DNA of 64,000 nt from the NCBI GenBank assembly GCA_020859685.1, contig JAJBVT010000034.1, forward strand, positions 1 to 64,000, written 5' to 3'. This stretch comes from Rikenellaceae bacterium (GTDB lineage Bacteria > Bacteroidota > Bacteroidia > Bacteroidales > Rikenellaceae). Shown in pieces: positions 31,152 through 40,945 of the stretch (the first letter of the stretch is position 1; each line of letters begins with the position of its first letter). A program made the position numbers and the translations under genes. The notes below the pieces were generated by a model. The model worked only from the letters and a program-made list of their open reading frames with translations, had not been told where the DNA came from and made no database searches.

Positions 31152-32354
31152 TTGGAAACGAAGTCGACCCGCGCCGCGTCCGGCGCCACTATGGGTATAC
31201 TGCTGGCACTCAGCCTTTCGCATTTTTTCAACGACATGCTCCAATCCGTAATTGCGGCCGTCTATCCTCTGCTCAAGGATAACCTGTCGCTGTCGTTCAG
31301 GCAAATAGGGCGGATTGCGCTCGTCTACCAGATTTGCGCATCAGTGTTTCAGCCTGCCTTCGGGGTGCTGTTCGACAAGCGCCCCATGCCCTATTACCTT
31401 GCCGTTGGCACCTGTTCCACTCTGGCGGGTCTGCTGGTGCTTGCATACGCCGGGTCGCTTCCGGCCGTGATGGGGGCGGTGGCGCTCGTAGGTCTCGGTT
31501 CTTCGATAATCCATCCCGAGGCCTCACGACTCACCCACTACGCTTCGGGTGGGCGGCACGGGTTGGCGCAGTCGGTGTTTCAGGTGGGCGGCAACTTCGG
31601 CAGCGCCGTAGGTCCGCTGCTTGCCGCACTTATAATTACACCCAACGGTCAGCACTTTATTGCGGTATTCGCCGGGATTGCAGTAGTATCGCTTGTAACC
31701 AAACGGCCCATAACACGCTGGTATAAAGAGCGTATCCGCGCTTTCGATTCACCAGGCACAAAACGGGAAGCAGTGCGTCGCGTCAGGCTTCCGAAAAAGA
31801 AGATTTATTTCTCGCTGGGCCTACTTCTGGTGCTTATTTTTTCGAAGTACGTCTATACCGCCAGCCTTACGAATTATTATACTTTCTACCTTATCGAGAA
31901 ATTCGGTGTAACTACAAAGCAATCGCAGTTGTTCCTGTTCGCATTCCTGCTCGCTTCGGCCGTGGGCACCCTTCTTGGCGGGCCGATAGGCGACCGGATA
32001 GGCCGCAAGTACGTGATTTGGTTTTCGATTCTCGGCACGGCACCGTTTTCACTGATGATGCCCTACGCCAATCTGTTCTGGACGTGTGTACTGAGCGTCG
32101 TTATCGGGCTGGTTCTCTCGTCGGCATTTTCGGCCATTCTGGTCTACGCACAGGAACTGCTGCCCACAAAGCTGGGGTTGATATCCGGCCTTTTCTTCGG
32201 ACTGGCGTTCGGTATTGCCGGAATTGCGGCGGCGGTATTGGGGGATATTGCCGATACGCACAATGTGGAATACGTATACCGGTTTTGCGCTTATATGCCC
32301 CTGCTGGGGCTTGTGGCGGTATTCCTCCCCAATGTACGGCCGGGTAAAAGGTAG
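31152..32354 (+). CDS. MFS transporter of the fosmidomycin resistance (Fsr) family
   Basis: Inner-membrane MFS exporter, 400 residues. The N-terminal run SLSHFFNDMLQSVIAAVYPL and QPAFGVLFDKRPMPYYLA are diagnostic of the Fsr branch, as are SSIIHPEASRLTHYASGGRH and FQVGGNFGSAVGPLLAA. Known members give resistance to fosmidomycin and trimethoprim-like drugs when overproduced; the native substrate is unknown. The listed start is TTG; the first ATG is 13 codons later, just before helix 1, and is a reasonable alternative. A strong terminator follows. It is a single gene. Confidence 0.9.
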   Translation: METKSTRAASGATMGILLALSLSHFFNDMLQSVIAAVYPLLKDNLSLSFRQIGRIALVYQICASVFQPAFGVLFDKRPMPYYLAVGTCSTLAGLLVLAYAGSLPAVMGAVALVGLGSSIIHPEASRLTHYASGGRHGLAQSVFQVGGNFGSAVGPLLAALIITPNGQHFIAVFAGIAVVSLVTKRPITRWYKERIRAFDSPGTKREAVRRVRLPKKKIYFSLGLLLVLIFSKYVYTASLTNYYTFYLIEKFGVTTKQSQLFLFAFLLASAVGTLLGGPIGDRIGRKYVIWFSILGTAPFSLMMPYANLFWTCVLSVVIGLVLSSAFSAILVYAQELLPTKLGLISGLFFGLAFGIAGIAAAVLGDIADTHNVEYVYRFCAYMPLLGLVAVFLPNVRPGKR

Positions 32355-32454
32355 GCGGAAAGCAAAATGAAGGGGGATAGGTACGGTAAAGTTGCTTCGC
32401 TGACCTATCGGTCTTACCGGTTCTTCGCCGATGTCCAGATTACTACAAAATAAG

Positions 32455-32487
32455 AATACCGCCGGGAATGGGTTCCCGGCGGTTATT
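32455..32487. terminator. Bidirectional terminator
   Basis: AATACCGCCGGGAA pairs with TTCCCGGCGGTTATT, with one bulged T and a TGGG loop. It lies between the rightward Fsr gene and the leftward GH65-like gene. Confidence 0.8.
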
Positions 32488-32528
32488 CGTTATATTAAAT
32501 GGTGACGGCGGTTTAAAAATGTAAAAAA

Positions 32529-34664
32529 TTAAGGCATTCGCTCCAGTCCTTCCCAACGGACTATCCAGGAGCCGTCCTGCGGGAAACCGGGATTGGGTAT
32601 ATCCGGAGCGCCGTCCCAACCCGCGGCCATCATGGCCACGGCCGTGAGCAGGCCCCCATTACCCGGCATATATATGCGCAGACGGGTATCCTGATAATTG
32701 TGGCCGCTGACGAGGTATGTGTTGGTGCGCTTGTCCATAAGCAGAGACCCCACGGCCAGATCCTGACGCCCGAGACGGGCGGCGTTCATAGCCGTCATAG
32801 GGAAGTCCCAGCCCCAGGTCTTGCCCCAGTTCCAGTTGTCCCATACCCATTCGAGGGTATTCTCCATATAGTCTTCGCGGACAAGTTTGCTTTTGGGTAG
32901 GATACCCAGCGCACCGAGCACGGCCATATGGTCCGAGGTGAAGCGGATATCTATATAGGTGTCGGTCGCGTCTTCAGAGGCGAGATAGAGACCATCGTCG
33001 TTGTAGGCCAGCGGCGAGAGTTTGTCGATTAGTTCTTCCCACTCGAGGTTCTTGGGCAGGCCCGCGCGTTCACGCCATTTCTGGGCGGTCTCCATCGCGA
33101 AGTGCCAGTATGATAGTTCGAACGGCGGGTTTATGGTGGTGGCGGCCCGCAGAGTCTCCTGCGCGGGTATCATTCCCTCGAGCACGAACCGTCCCTCCAT
33201 CGCGTCGTAGACGGCGAAGGAGTACATAAAATCAGCCGTGGCGAACACCACGTCGCGATACTTCTCGATTGTCTCGGGCGACGGGTCGGCGCGGTACATC
33301 AGCTCAGCGAAGTAGATGATGTGCGGCTGTTGCCAGATAAGGAACGAGCCTACGTTGGACGGGGCCTCCCCGGCCCACGGGTCGGTCATCTTCATCCAGC
33401 GCACGCCGTCGAAGTTCTGGCGGCGGGCTATTTCGGCTGCATGGTCGAATGCCACGTCGCCATACCACCCGATACTGTTTTCAAGGAGCTGCGGTCGGCC
33501 CCAAAGAGCGAAATGTACGCCGTGCCACCAGTGCATTTCGAGGTGAGGGCGGCCGAACCATGTATTATACGTGAGGCCCGACTCCTGCGGGGGTGAAGAC
33601 CCGGCGCACTGTATCGAGGTGAGGTACTGAGAAAGTACCACACGGCGTTCCAACTCGGCGGCCCGTTCGTCGGTGCAGAGAGAAAAGTCCACCACGCCGC
33701 CCTCGTTCCAATAGGCTTGTCGGTGCGCCGCAGCGGCATCTGTCGTTTCGTTGTAGCTCCGTCCTGCTCCGGCGGGCAATTCGTCGTAGAAACCGCAGGT
33801 GAATGCCAGCTCGTTACCGCCTATGGGCGAGAGGACGAAATAGTGCGCCTGTCTCTCTTCCAGCACGGCAGGTTGTTCCCAACGGATAGCTACGTAATAG
33901 ACAGTTCCGTCGAGCCTGCGCTCGAGGATTGCTCCGCTATCATCCTGCGAGATTATCCTGGTGGTGTGTTTCGACGGACTCGTCCAGTCGCAGGCGTCGT
34001 CGGAGTGTTGGCCCGTAGGATACGGGAAACGGAAGTTGACTCCGCCCGGCATAGCCCCGTCGGTAACAATGCGCGATGCTATCAGGTCCTCGTCCGGGTC
34101 GCAAACGGTGGAGACCGTATACCCGGTTCCCGCGGCAGTAAATGTGCTGTGGATTATACCGTCCCAAAGGTCCAATCGCTGGTCGATACCGGTAATATCT
34201 TCCGGGGAGGCCTTAGTTCCGTCCGGTCCGGTAATTTCGAGTCCTACCACACCCAGATGGAGCCGGTGTGGATTTACACGGAACCAGTCCGAGGCCCCCT
34301 TCTTACGGGCCGGTTCGTTGAACTGCCTGGCGTACAGCCCGTGGCGGCCGAACAGCTCTACGTCGCCCAGCACCTCTTCGTGACGGTACCCTTCGGGGTT
34401 GGGAAACGAGTGCCATCCCCACTCGGACTGTGTCCCCAGCGGAACCCCGGGCGAGTAGTACTCCGGGAAGGTCTGCAGGCCGGTCGCGTCTACCGTGAAG
34501 GCGAACCGGCCGTTACCCACCGACAGCGAAGCCAGCGGGTCTATTCCCGTGACATGCGGATTATTTCTCGTTACGAGCGCGTACCTGTCGATGGGGGTTT
34601 GTTTCTCGCCCCCGCACGATGCCAGCAGGCAAACGGCGCCCAGCGCGATTGATATTTTTTTCAT
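32529..34664 (-). CDS. Lipoprotein glycosidase, (alpha/alpha)6 barrel, GH65-like
   Basis: Probable surface or periplasmic glycosidase of about 711 residues. I start at the ATG at 34664, which gives a lipoprotein signal ending LLASCGG; the open frame runs 27 codons further. An N-terminal beta-sandwich region (about 30 to 290, with LSVGNGRFAFTVDATGLQTF) precedes a helical barrel, the layout of GH65/GH95-like enzymes. Barrel motifs are FGRPHLEMHWWHGVHFALWG and ENSIGWYGDVAFDHAAEIAR. FVLEGMIPAQETLRA sits where GH65 enzymes carry their catalytic glutamate. Its activity is unproven. It lies 34 bases after GH105 in the leftward arm of the pectin locus, so an exo-enzyme acting on rhamnogalacturonan fragments is likely (inference). 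Confidence 0.72.
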   Translation of the reverse strand: MKKISIALGAVCLLASCGGEKQTPIDRYALVTRNNPHVTGIDPLASLSVGNGRFAFTVDATGLQTFPEYYSPGVPLGTQSEWGWHSFPNPEGYRHEEVLGDVELFGRHGLYARQFNEPARKKGASDWFRVNPHRLHLGVVGLEITGPDGTKASPEDITGIDQRLDLWDGIIHSTFTAAGTGYTVSTVCDPDEDLIASRIVTDGAMPGGVNFRFPYPTGQHSDDACDWTSPSKHTTRIISQDDSGAILERRLDGTVYYVAIRWEQPAVLEERQAHYFVLSPIGGNELAFTCGFYDELPAGAGRSYNETTDAAAAHRQAYWNEGGVVDFSLCTDERAAELERRVVLSQYLTSIQCAGSSPPQESGLTYNTWFGRPHLEMHWWHGVHFALWGRPQLLENSIGWYGDVAFDHAAEIARRQNFDGVRWMKMTDPWAGEAPSNVGSFLIWQQPHIIYFAELMYRADPSPETIEKYRDVVFATADFMYSFAVYDAMEGRFVLEGMIPAQETLRAATTINPPFELSYWHFAMETAQKWRERAGLPKNLEWEELIDKLSPLAYNDDGLYLASEDATDTYIDIRFTSDHMAVLGALGILPKSKLVREDYMENTLEWVWDNWNWGKTWGWDFPMTAMNAARLGRQDLAVGSLLMDKRTNTYLVSGHNYQDTRLRIYMPGNGGLLTAVAMMAAGWDGAPDIPNPGFPQDGSWIVRWEGLERMP

Positions 34665-34698
34665 CTGATTCAGGATAGTATTATGTTTTCGGGTATGT

Positions 34699-35934
34699 TT
34701 ACAGCCTTCCTTCGGAGTACATCGCCGCGAGGATAAACGGTCCAACGCCTTTGGGGTCGTTGGCGATTATCCTCTCGTTCACATAATAGTCGAACGTGCC
34801 GTCGCGGCGGTCGGAACCTCCGAGTCCCGCCACGGCGCAGCACTGCTCGAGCGAAATTACCCCGTTAAGGTCCACACTTATAAAATTCATTACGGTGCTG
34901 TTAAACGCTTCCTTACCGGCCTGCCAGTACGATTCGGGCAGGTATCCCCTGCGGGCGGCCTTTAGGAGCGAGTAGCTGAACATCGAACTGCATGTGGCTT
35001 CCAGGTAGTTCCCTTCGCGCCCCGGCTGGTCCATCACCTGATACCAGACACCGCTCTCCGGGTCGCGGTAACGGATTACCGCGTCGGCTACCTGCCGGAG
35101 AATATCCGATATGGACTCCCGTCCGGCGTAATCCTCCGGCAGGTAGTCCAGTACGTCCGTGAGGGCCATCATATACCAGCCCAGTGCGCGGCCCCATGTA
35201 TGTTTGGATTGCCCGGTATCGGGGTCGGCCCAGAACTGCTCACGCGACTCGTCCCACGCGTGTTTCCAAAGCCCCGTAGCCGGGTCGTAGGTGTGCCTGG
35301 CGGCTAACTCGAACTGCATTACCACATCGTCATACACGGGGGTGGGGTCGTCCAGAAACTCAGAAGCGTAGCGGGCGAGGAACGGCGAACCCATATACAG
35401 CCCGTCCAGCCACATCTGGTGCGGATAAATCTGCTTGTGCCAGAAACCGCCCTCGGAGGTGCGTGGATGCTTTTTCATCTGATTGAAGAGCATGTCGAGA
35501 GCCAGCCTGTATTTCTCCTCTCCGGTCAGCTCGTATACATCCATCAGGTATTTGCCGGAGTTTAGCTGATCGATATTGTAGTCGGAGGACCGGTAGGTGG
35601 TGATACTACCGTCCGGCTGAACTATTATATCGGCATAATCGAGTGCGTAGTCGATTATCTCGGTGTAGTTGTTGTACCGTTTTCCGAACTCCAGGATGGC
35701 GCCGATTTCAAGCCCCATAACGTAACTCCATTTCGGTGCCTTGGAGAAGTCTATCATCCACGATTCGGGGTATCGCTCCATCTCCGAGCGGACCATAGCC
35801 ATCGACCATGGTTCTTCGACCACATCTTCGCACAAAAGTCCGCCCGGCGTTACCTCGTAGTAATTTGCCGGATGCTGGCCGACGGCCGCCATGGCTGCTG
35901 CGACTGCGGCGGTGGTTAATATCACACTTTTCAT
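34699..35934 (-). CDS. GH105 unsaturated rhamnogalacturonyl hydrolase
   Basis: Removes the unsaturated galacturonic acid that lyases leave at the non-reducing end of rhamnogalacturonan oligosaccharides. It has 411 residues with an N-terminal signal peptide (about 1 to 19). The (alpha/alpha)6 barrel carries the GH105 motifs: HQMWLDGLYMGSPFLARYA with the catalytic aspartate, KHTWGRALGWYMMALTDVLD, and LEATCSSMFSYSLLKA. It would act in the periplasm on products of the PL11 lyase encoded across the divergent promoter. Its start overlaps the stop of the GH28 gene by four bases, so the two are translationally coupled. Confidence 0.93.
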   Translation of the reverse strand: MKSVILTTAAVAAAMAAVGQHPANYYEVTPGGLLCEDVVEEPWSMAMVRSEMERYPESWMIDFSKAPKWSYVMGLEIGAILEFGKRYNNYTEIIDYALDYADIIVQPDGSITTYRSSDYNIDQLNSGKYLMDVYELTGEEKYRLALDMLFNQMKKHPRTSEGGFWHKQIYPHQMWLDGLYMGSPFLARYASEFLDDPTPVYDDVVMQFELAARHTYDPATGLWKHAWDESREQFWADPDTGQSKHTWGRALGWYMMALTDVLDYLPEDYAGRESISDILRQVADAVIRYRDPESGVWYQVMDQPGREGNYLEATCSSMFSYSLLKAARRGYLPESYWQAGKEAFNSTVMNFISVDLNGVISLEQCCAVAGLGGSDRRDGTFDYYVNERIIANDPKGVGPFILAAMYSEGRL

Positions 35935-37334
35935 AGTTCAGTAAGTTCCCCGTTAATATAAAGGTTCTCCGAACGGACGCCCGCTACCTGACCCGTGATA
36001 AGGTTGCCCTCTTTCACACCGTCGAACGTGCAGTCGGTCAGGCTGATGTCCCGGACGTTCACGCCGGTGTCCAGCCCCACTATCATAACCCCGTAACGGC
36101 TCTCCTTGCAAGTTACGTTCTCGAGGTTCACGTTCCGTACCGTGGGTTCGTGGCCCCGCTGACAGTTCTCGTTCTGCTCGTAGAGCAGGTTTATTTTCAG
36201 CACCGACTCCTTACATTGGCCCACGGCCACGTTGCGGACGTAAATGTTCTCGATTAGTCCTCCACGGCAGGTGCTGGTCTTGATGCGGATAACCCGGTCG
36301 AGCTGGGGACTATCCATCTCGCACTCCTCTACGAACAGGTTGCGGAAGCCGCCCGAAATTTCGCTGCCGATAACCACTCCGCCGTGCCCGTTCTTCATGC
36401 GGCAGTTGCGTACGATTATATTTTCGCTCGGGACGCCCCAGCGGCGGCCGTCGTTGTTGCGGCCCGATTTGATGGCTATGCAGTCGTCGCCCGTGTCGAA
36501 ATAGCAGTTTTCTATGAGTACGTTTTTGCACGATTCGGGATTGCAACCGTCACCGTTCGGTCCGTCATTTATCAGTTTTACACCCCTGACGGTTACGTTC
36601 TCGCACAGCAGGGGATGAATGGTCCAGAACGGGGAGCGGAGCATGGTAACGTCCTCAATCAGTACGCCCTTGCACTCGTAAAGGTTTACCAACGCCGGGC
36701 GCATGCCGTAGCCGTCACCCATAATGCGCTCCTCAACGGGCGTGTCGGTCTCGTTCCAGATGCCCAGCTGAGGGCGGCCGATCCTTTGAGAGACGATGCC
36801 CTCGTGCCAGCCGTATTTCACCGCACCGCACATGGCCCACCAGTCGTCGACCGTGCCGCCGCCGTCTATGGTGCCCTTGCCGGTAATGGCGATGTTGTCC
36901 TGCCGGTAGGCGTATATCATCGGTTGGTAATTGTAACAATCCATTCCCTCCCAGCGGGTAATTACGACGGGGTATTGCGACAGGTCGTTGGTGAATAACA
37001 GAACCGCATCCTCGGAAATGTGCAGGTCCACACCGGCCAACAGGGTCACGGGACCGGTGTGCCATACACCGGCTGGAACCACCACACGGCCTCCGCCGGC
37101 CTGGCTACACTCGGCGATAGCCGTGTTGATGGCCGTGGTGTTGAGCACGGACTGGTCGTCCGCCACGGCGCCGTAATCGGTTATTGTGAACATCCTGTCG
37201 GGGAAGACGGGGGCCACGATATTTCTTTCGATCTCTTTGTAGGTCGTATCCCATACTGTTGCGGGAGCGGACGAGCACGCGGCCATAATAAGGCTGATGC
37301 CTGCCACGGCTATCCGTCGGGTGAAGATTTTCAT
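35931..37334 (-). CDS. GH28 polygalacturonase / rhamnogalacturonan hydrolase
   Basis: Inverting hydrolase of galacturonic acid linkages in pectin, 467 residues, with an N-terminal lipoprotein-type signal (ISLIMAACSS). The right-handed beta helix shows all four GH28 motifs: DGPNGDGCNPESC (NxD region), DTGDDCIAIKSGRN (the catalytic Asp pair), GHGGVVIGSEISGG and RVIRIKTSTCRGG (RxK). Whether it cuts homogalacturonan or rhamnogalacturonan cannot be told from these motifs. It is the first gene of the leftward arm, reading away from the PL11 gene. Confidence 0.95.
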   Translation of the reverse strand: MKIFTRRIAVAGISLIMAACSSAPATVWDTTYKEIERNIVAPVFPDRMFTITDYGAVADDQSVLNTTAINTAIAECSQAGGGRVVVPAGVWHTGPVTLLAGVDLHISEDAVLLFTNDLSQYPVVITRWEGMDCYNYQPMIYAYRQDNIAITGKGTIDGGGTVDDWWAMCGAVKYGWHEGIVSQRIGRPQLGIWNETDTPVEERIMGDGYGMRPALVNLYECKGVLIEDVTMLRSPFWTIHPLLCENVTVRGVKLINDGPNGDGCNPESCKNVLIENCYFDTGDDCIAIKSGRNNDGRRWGVPSENIIVRNCRMKNGHGGVVIGSEISGGFRNLFVEECEMDSPQLDRVIRIKTSTCRGGLIENIYVRNVAVGQCKESVLKINLLYEQNENCQRGHEPTVRNVNLENVTCKESRYGVMIVGLDTGVNVRDISLTDCTFDGVKEGNLITGQVAGVRSENLYINGELTEL

Positions 37335-37589
37335 TCTTTAAGTTCTATTTACAGGTTATAAGTCCGGTCCGCCGGGGACCGAATGCAAGATAGCGATTCC
37401 CCGTCGAAAATCCGAAATCCCGGATAAACTTATTTTCTTGTTAATGCTTTAGTTTACAAGTTGATGTAAAATTGTCGGTCCCGGCATAAAAGGTTACGGA
37501 TTGTTGAAGGAAAGCGGATAAAAGTTATAAATTTGTTCTCATCTCAACGCAAACCTAAACCTTACAAGTAACTAAAATCCTAAAGCACT
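37335..37589. promoter_or_regulatory. Divergent control region of the pectin locus
   Basis: 255 bases between the starts of the GH28 and PL11 genes. It contains an imperfect inverted repeat, CTTGTTAA at 37437-37444 and TTTACAAG at 37453-37460 (one mismatch), where a regulator could bind. That role is inference. Confidence 0.4.
37501..37535 (+). promoter_or_regulatory. Promoter of the PL11 gene
   Basis: TAAATTTG (37528-37535) matches the -7 consensus; TTG at 37504-37506 lies 21 bases upstream as a -33 element. The ATG follows 54 bases later. Confidence 0.6.
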
Positions 37590-39530
37590 ATGAAGAAATT
37601 AGTGATGATAATGTTGGCCGTGCTGCTGGGCATGTCGATGGCCAAAGCGCAGGACCCTATGGAGAGGATGTACCTCTATCCGGTACTTAACGCACAGAAA
37701 AATAACGGACGTATAGCTCCAAAACCTAAAGTGGAAGGCTTCGCAACAGAGCGCGTTACGGAGAACCTCGACCGCGGGGTGGTGGCGGTGCAATATACCG
37801 AAGGGCAGATGTACGTTGGCTGGAGGCTAAAGCAGGAAGACCCGGAGGGCGTGGCCTTCAACGTTTACCGCTCGGTGGACGGCGGCCGATTCTCCAAATT
37901 GAACAACAGGCCGCTCACGCAGACCACCGACTACATCGACAACCGCGTTCCGCGCGGTAAGGATGTGGCCTATATGGTCCGTGCGGTTGTGAATGGCCGC
38001 GAACAGGAGGATTCGGAGGTAGCCGCTCCGATGGCTGACGGCCAAAATTATACCTCCATCAAGCTCCAGACCGACCAGCCGTTTTCCAAACTGGCCCTTG
38101 CCGACCTTAACGGCGACGGGAAATACGACTATATAATAAAGTATCCGCTTCAGGCCACCGACCCCGGAGCTTGGCGCCGCAGCCCGGACACCTTTAAAAT
38201 AGAGGCTTACCTGAGCGACGGGACCTACCTGTGGACCAAAGATCTCGGCTGGAACATAGAACTCGGTGTATGGTACTCGCCCTTCATCGTCTACGATTTT
38301 AACGGCGACGGTAAGGCCGAGGTGGCCGTTAAGACCGCACCCACCGACCACGACTACCGCGACAGCGAGGGCCGGGTGGTAGGCCGAGTACCGCAATATT
38401 ACGGCGACGGTACCAATATGGGTCTGCCCGCCGTACCGGAATACTGCTCTATACTGGACGGTATGACCGGCGAGGAGATTGACCGGGTGGAGTGGCCCGC
38501 ACAGCACCAGACATTCGGCGACTACAACCGAAACAACCGCAACCAGATGGCTGTGGCCTACCTCGACGGCAGGACCCCGTGCCTGCTCCTTAACCGCGGT
38601 ACCTACCGCCGAATGGTGGTGGACGCCTATCAGTTGAACGGTAACAAACTCGAAAAACTCTGGAGCTGGGACGGCGACGAGGAGAACCCAGTTATCCGCT
38701 CGGCCGGTGCACACAGCATGACGTGCGTTGACCTCGACGGTGACGGACGCGACGAGATAGTGATGGGTTCGATGGTGATAGACGACAATGGCGAGGCTCT
38801 CTGGTCGCGCGGTATCGGTCATCCGGACAATGCAACGGTAGGGGTTATAGACCCGTCTCACCCCGGTATACAGATACTTTACGCCGTGGAGGTGTGGCTG
38901 GACGACGCCGGGGTATGCCTCGTGGACGGTAAGACCGGCGAATATATCTGGAAAATTGGCCATCCGACCACCCATGTGGGCTACGGGTTTGCAGCCGATA
39001 TAGACCCGGCGCATCCGGGGCTTGAGACCTTTGCGGCCGAGGACCCTAAAGCGGGTTCCCACGACAAATATATGCACACGGCCGACGGCAGGCGGGTGGA
39101 TATCCCGATGGACGAGATTCCCGGCGGCCGCAACTGGATGTGGTGGGACGGAGACCTGCTCCGTGAAATGGCCGTTGCCGCCGACCCGTCGGGCGACCCC
39201 AGAGACCCGCGCCGATTGACCAACCCGGCCAAATTCCGTGGCGAAACCCTTCCGGGCGGACCGTTCGAGGGTAACATTATGATGGTTGCCGATATTATGG
39301 GCAACTGGAGGGAAGAGGTAATAACCTGTCTCCCGGGTGAAATCAGGATTTACACTACTCCGATACCCGCGCAGGATAGGCGTGTCTGCCTGATGTAGGA
39401 CCCCCTCTACCGCAACTACGTGGCAAACCGCTCTATGGGTTATGACCAGCCGGCGATGGTTAGCTACTACCTCGGTGTGGACCCGGCAGATGCCGCCGAC
39501 TACGAACCGCTTATCGAAACGAAAAAATAG
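37590..39530 (+). pseudogene. PL11 rhamnogalacturonan lyase interrupted by an in-frame TAG
   Basis: Cleaves the rhamnose-galacturonate backbone of rhamnogalacturonan I by elimination; Ca2+-dependent beta-propeller. The first frame is 602 codons (37590-39398), with a signal peptide (MKKLVMIMLAVLLGMSMAKA) and PL11 features such as LALADLNGDGKYDYIIKYP, WYSPFIVYDFNGDGKAEVAV and SMTCVDLDGDGRDEIVMGS. It stops at TAG 39396-39398 after RRVCLM. The same frame continues for 43 clean codons (DPLYRNYVANRSMGYDQPAM and onward, SYYLG included) to TAG 39528. PL11 proteins normally read CLMQDP here, so CAG changed to TAG. The next gene starts five bases after 39530, which also argues that 39530 is the true end. 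It is either a recent nonsense mutation, a sequencing error, or readthrough; the truncated protein may be partly active. Confidence 0.88.
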
Positions 39531-39535
39531 ATACA

Positions 39536-40705
39536 ATGAATTTCAGAAAAACAGGACTAACCCTCGCCCTCGCATGCGCCGCCCTGCTTATGGCCGCCTG
39601 CAGCGGGCAGAAAAAAGCGGAGGTACCGGTACCCACGCAGGAGAGCGTGCTGGAAGCCATGCGGCTGGCGAACGACCATTTTATGAACAAATGGCCCGAC
39701 CCGGGACAGGGGATAGACTACCCGTCGCGCAACCGTGTGTACGAAAGTAATCTATGGACCCGCGCGGTATATTACGAGGGTCTGCTCGAACTCTATAATC
39801 TCGACCCCGAGGAGCGGTATATGGACTATATGGTCCGCTGGGGAGAATCGCACAACTGGGGGCTTCGCGGCGGAGACGACCCGGTGAGGGTCCGTAATGC
39901 CGACAACCAGTGTGCCGGTCAGGCATACATAGAGCTGGCATACCGCCTTGGCCGCCCTGAGTATATGCACGATATCAAGGCTGCCATTGACGGCATGATG
40001 GCTACGGACAAGGTAGACGACTGGACCTGGATAGACGCCGTGCAGATGGCAATGCCCATATTCGCTATGCTCGGTGTGGTGGAGGACGACAGCGGCTATT
40101 TCGACCGTGCCCATGAAATGTATTTGCATACCAAAAATGTCGAGGGCGGTGGACTCTATAATGCCGATGACGGACTCTGGTGGAGGGATAAGGACTTTGT
40201 GCCGCCCTACACGGAACCCAACGGCGAGGACTGCTACTGGTCGCGCGGCAACGGGTGGGTAATTATGGCTATGGCCCGGATGCTCTATATCCTTCCCGAC
40301 GACGTGGAATACAGGGCCGAATACCGGCAGATGTTGAGGGATATGAGCGAGGCGCTCGTGAAGGTTCAGCGTGAGGACGGACTGTGGAACGTAAGTCTCC
40401 ATGACCCGGACCACTTCGGGGGTAAGGAACTGAGCGGTACGGCTATGTTCGTATACGGGATGGCATATGGGGTTAACCACGGCATACTGGACCGGGCGAC
40501 CTACGAGCCGGTTATTTATAAGGCGTGGAACGGCATGGTGAACGATTGTCTCCACCCGGACGGATTCCTCGGTTACATTCAGGGTACGGGTAAAGAGCCT
40601 GCCGAGGCCCAACCCGTTACATACGACCGAGAGCCTGACTTCGACGACTATGCGCTGGGAGCTTTCCTGTGCGCCGGTTGTGAGGTATACAGGATGCTGG
40701 AATAG
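39536..40705 (+). CDS. GH105/GH88-like unsaturated uronyl hydrolase (lipoprotein)
   Basis: Second unsaturated uronic acid hydrolase of the locus, 389 residues, with a lipoprotein signal ending LLMAACSG. The (alpha/alpha)6 barrel has SNLWTRAVYYEGLLELYNLD, WTWIDAVQMAMPIFAMLG (catalytic Asp), YWSRGNGWVIMAMARML and GTAMFVYGMAYGVNHGI. It differs clearly from the leftward GH105 paralogue, so the two probably handle different oligosaccharides (inference). It starts five bases after the restored end of the PL11 frame; a terminator lies after it. Confidence 0.92.
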   Translation: MNFRKTGLTLALACAALLMAACSGQKKAEVPVPTQESVLEAMRLANDHFMNKWPDPGQGIDYPSRNRVYESNLWTRAVYYEGLLELYNLDPEERYMDYMVRWGESHNWGLRGGDDPVRVRNADNQCAGQAYIELAYRLGRPEYMHDIKAAIDGMMATDKVDDWTWIDAVQMAMPIFAMLGVVEDDSGYFDRAHEMYLHTKNVEGGGLYNADDGLWWRDKDFVPPYTEPNGEDCYWSRGNGWVIMAMARMLYILPDDVEYRAEYRQMLRDMSEALVKVQREDGLWNVSLHDPDHFGGKELSGTAMFVYGMAYGVNHGILDRATYEPVIYKAWNGMVNDCLHPDGFLGYIQGTGKEPAEAQPVTYDREPDFDDYALGAFLCAGCEVYRMLE

Positions 40706-40747
40706 CGCCGATCGGCCGGTAAGAACCGGCTCTTACGGTTTCTTATT

Positions 40748-40780
40748 AAAGGCGGGATGCTTTAGCGCCCCGCCTTTATT
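40748..40780 (+). terminator. Terminator after the second GH105 gene
   Basis: Perfect stem AAAGGCGGG / CCCGCCTTT with a 12-base loop, followed by ATTTG. It separates the enzyme genes from susC. Confidence 0.75.
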
Positions 40781-40945
40781 TGTAAGAACTTACCGGTAAA
40801 TTTATTGCCCGAAGTAAATCACACAATACTAAAAAAATTAAATAATATATATTAACATGCAGAATACCAAATATATGGAAATTTATACCGGAAATCTCTC
40901 CATCTAATAAGTACAAATTTCCATAGGTTTGCTGGGTAAATGCTT

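Noticed and set aside
39396-39398. General reassignment of TAG to an amino acid
   Set aside because: yidC, the glycosyltransferase gene and the second GH105 gene end in TAG at sensible places, so TAG is a normal stop here.
37590-39398. Treating the 602-codon frame as the complete lyase
   Set aside because: The following 43 codons stay in frame and resemble the family C-terminus, and the next gene starts just after them.
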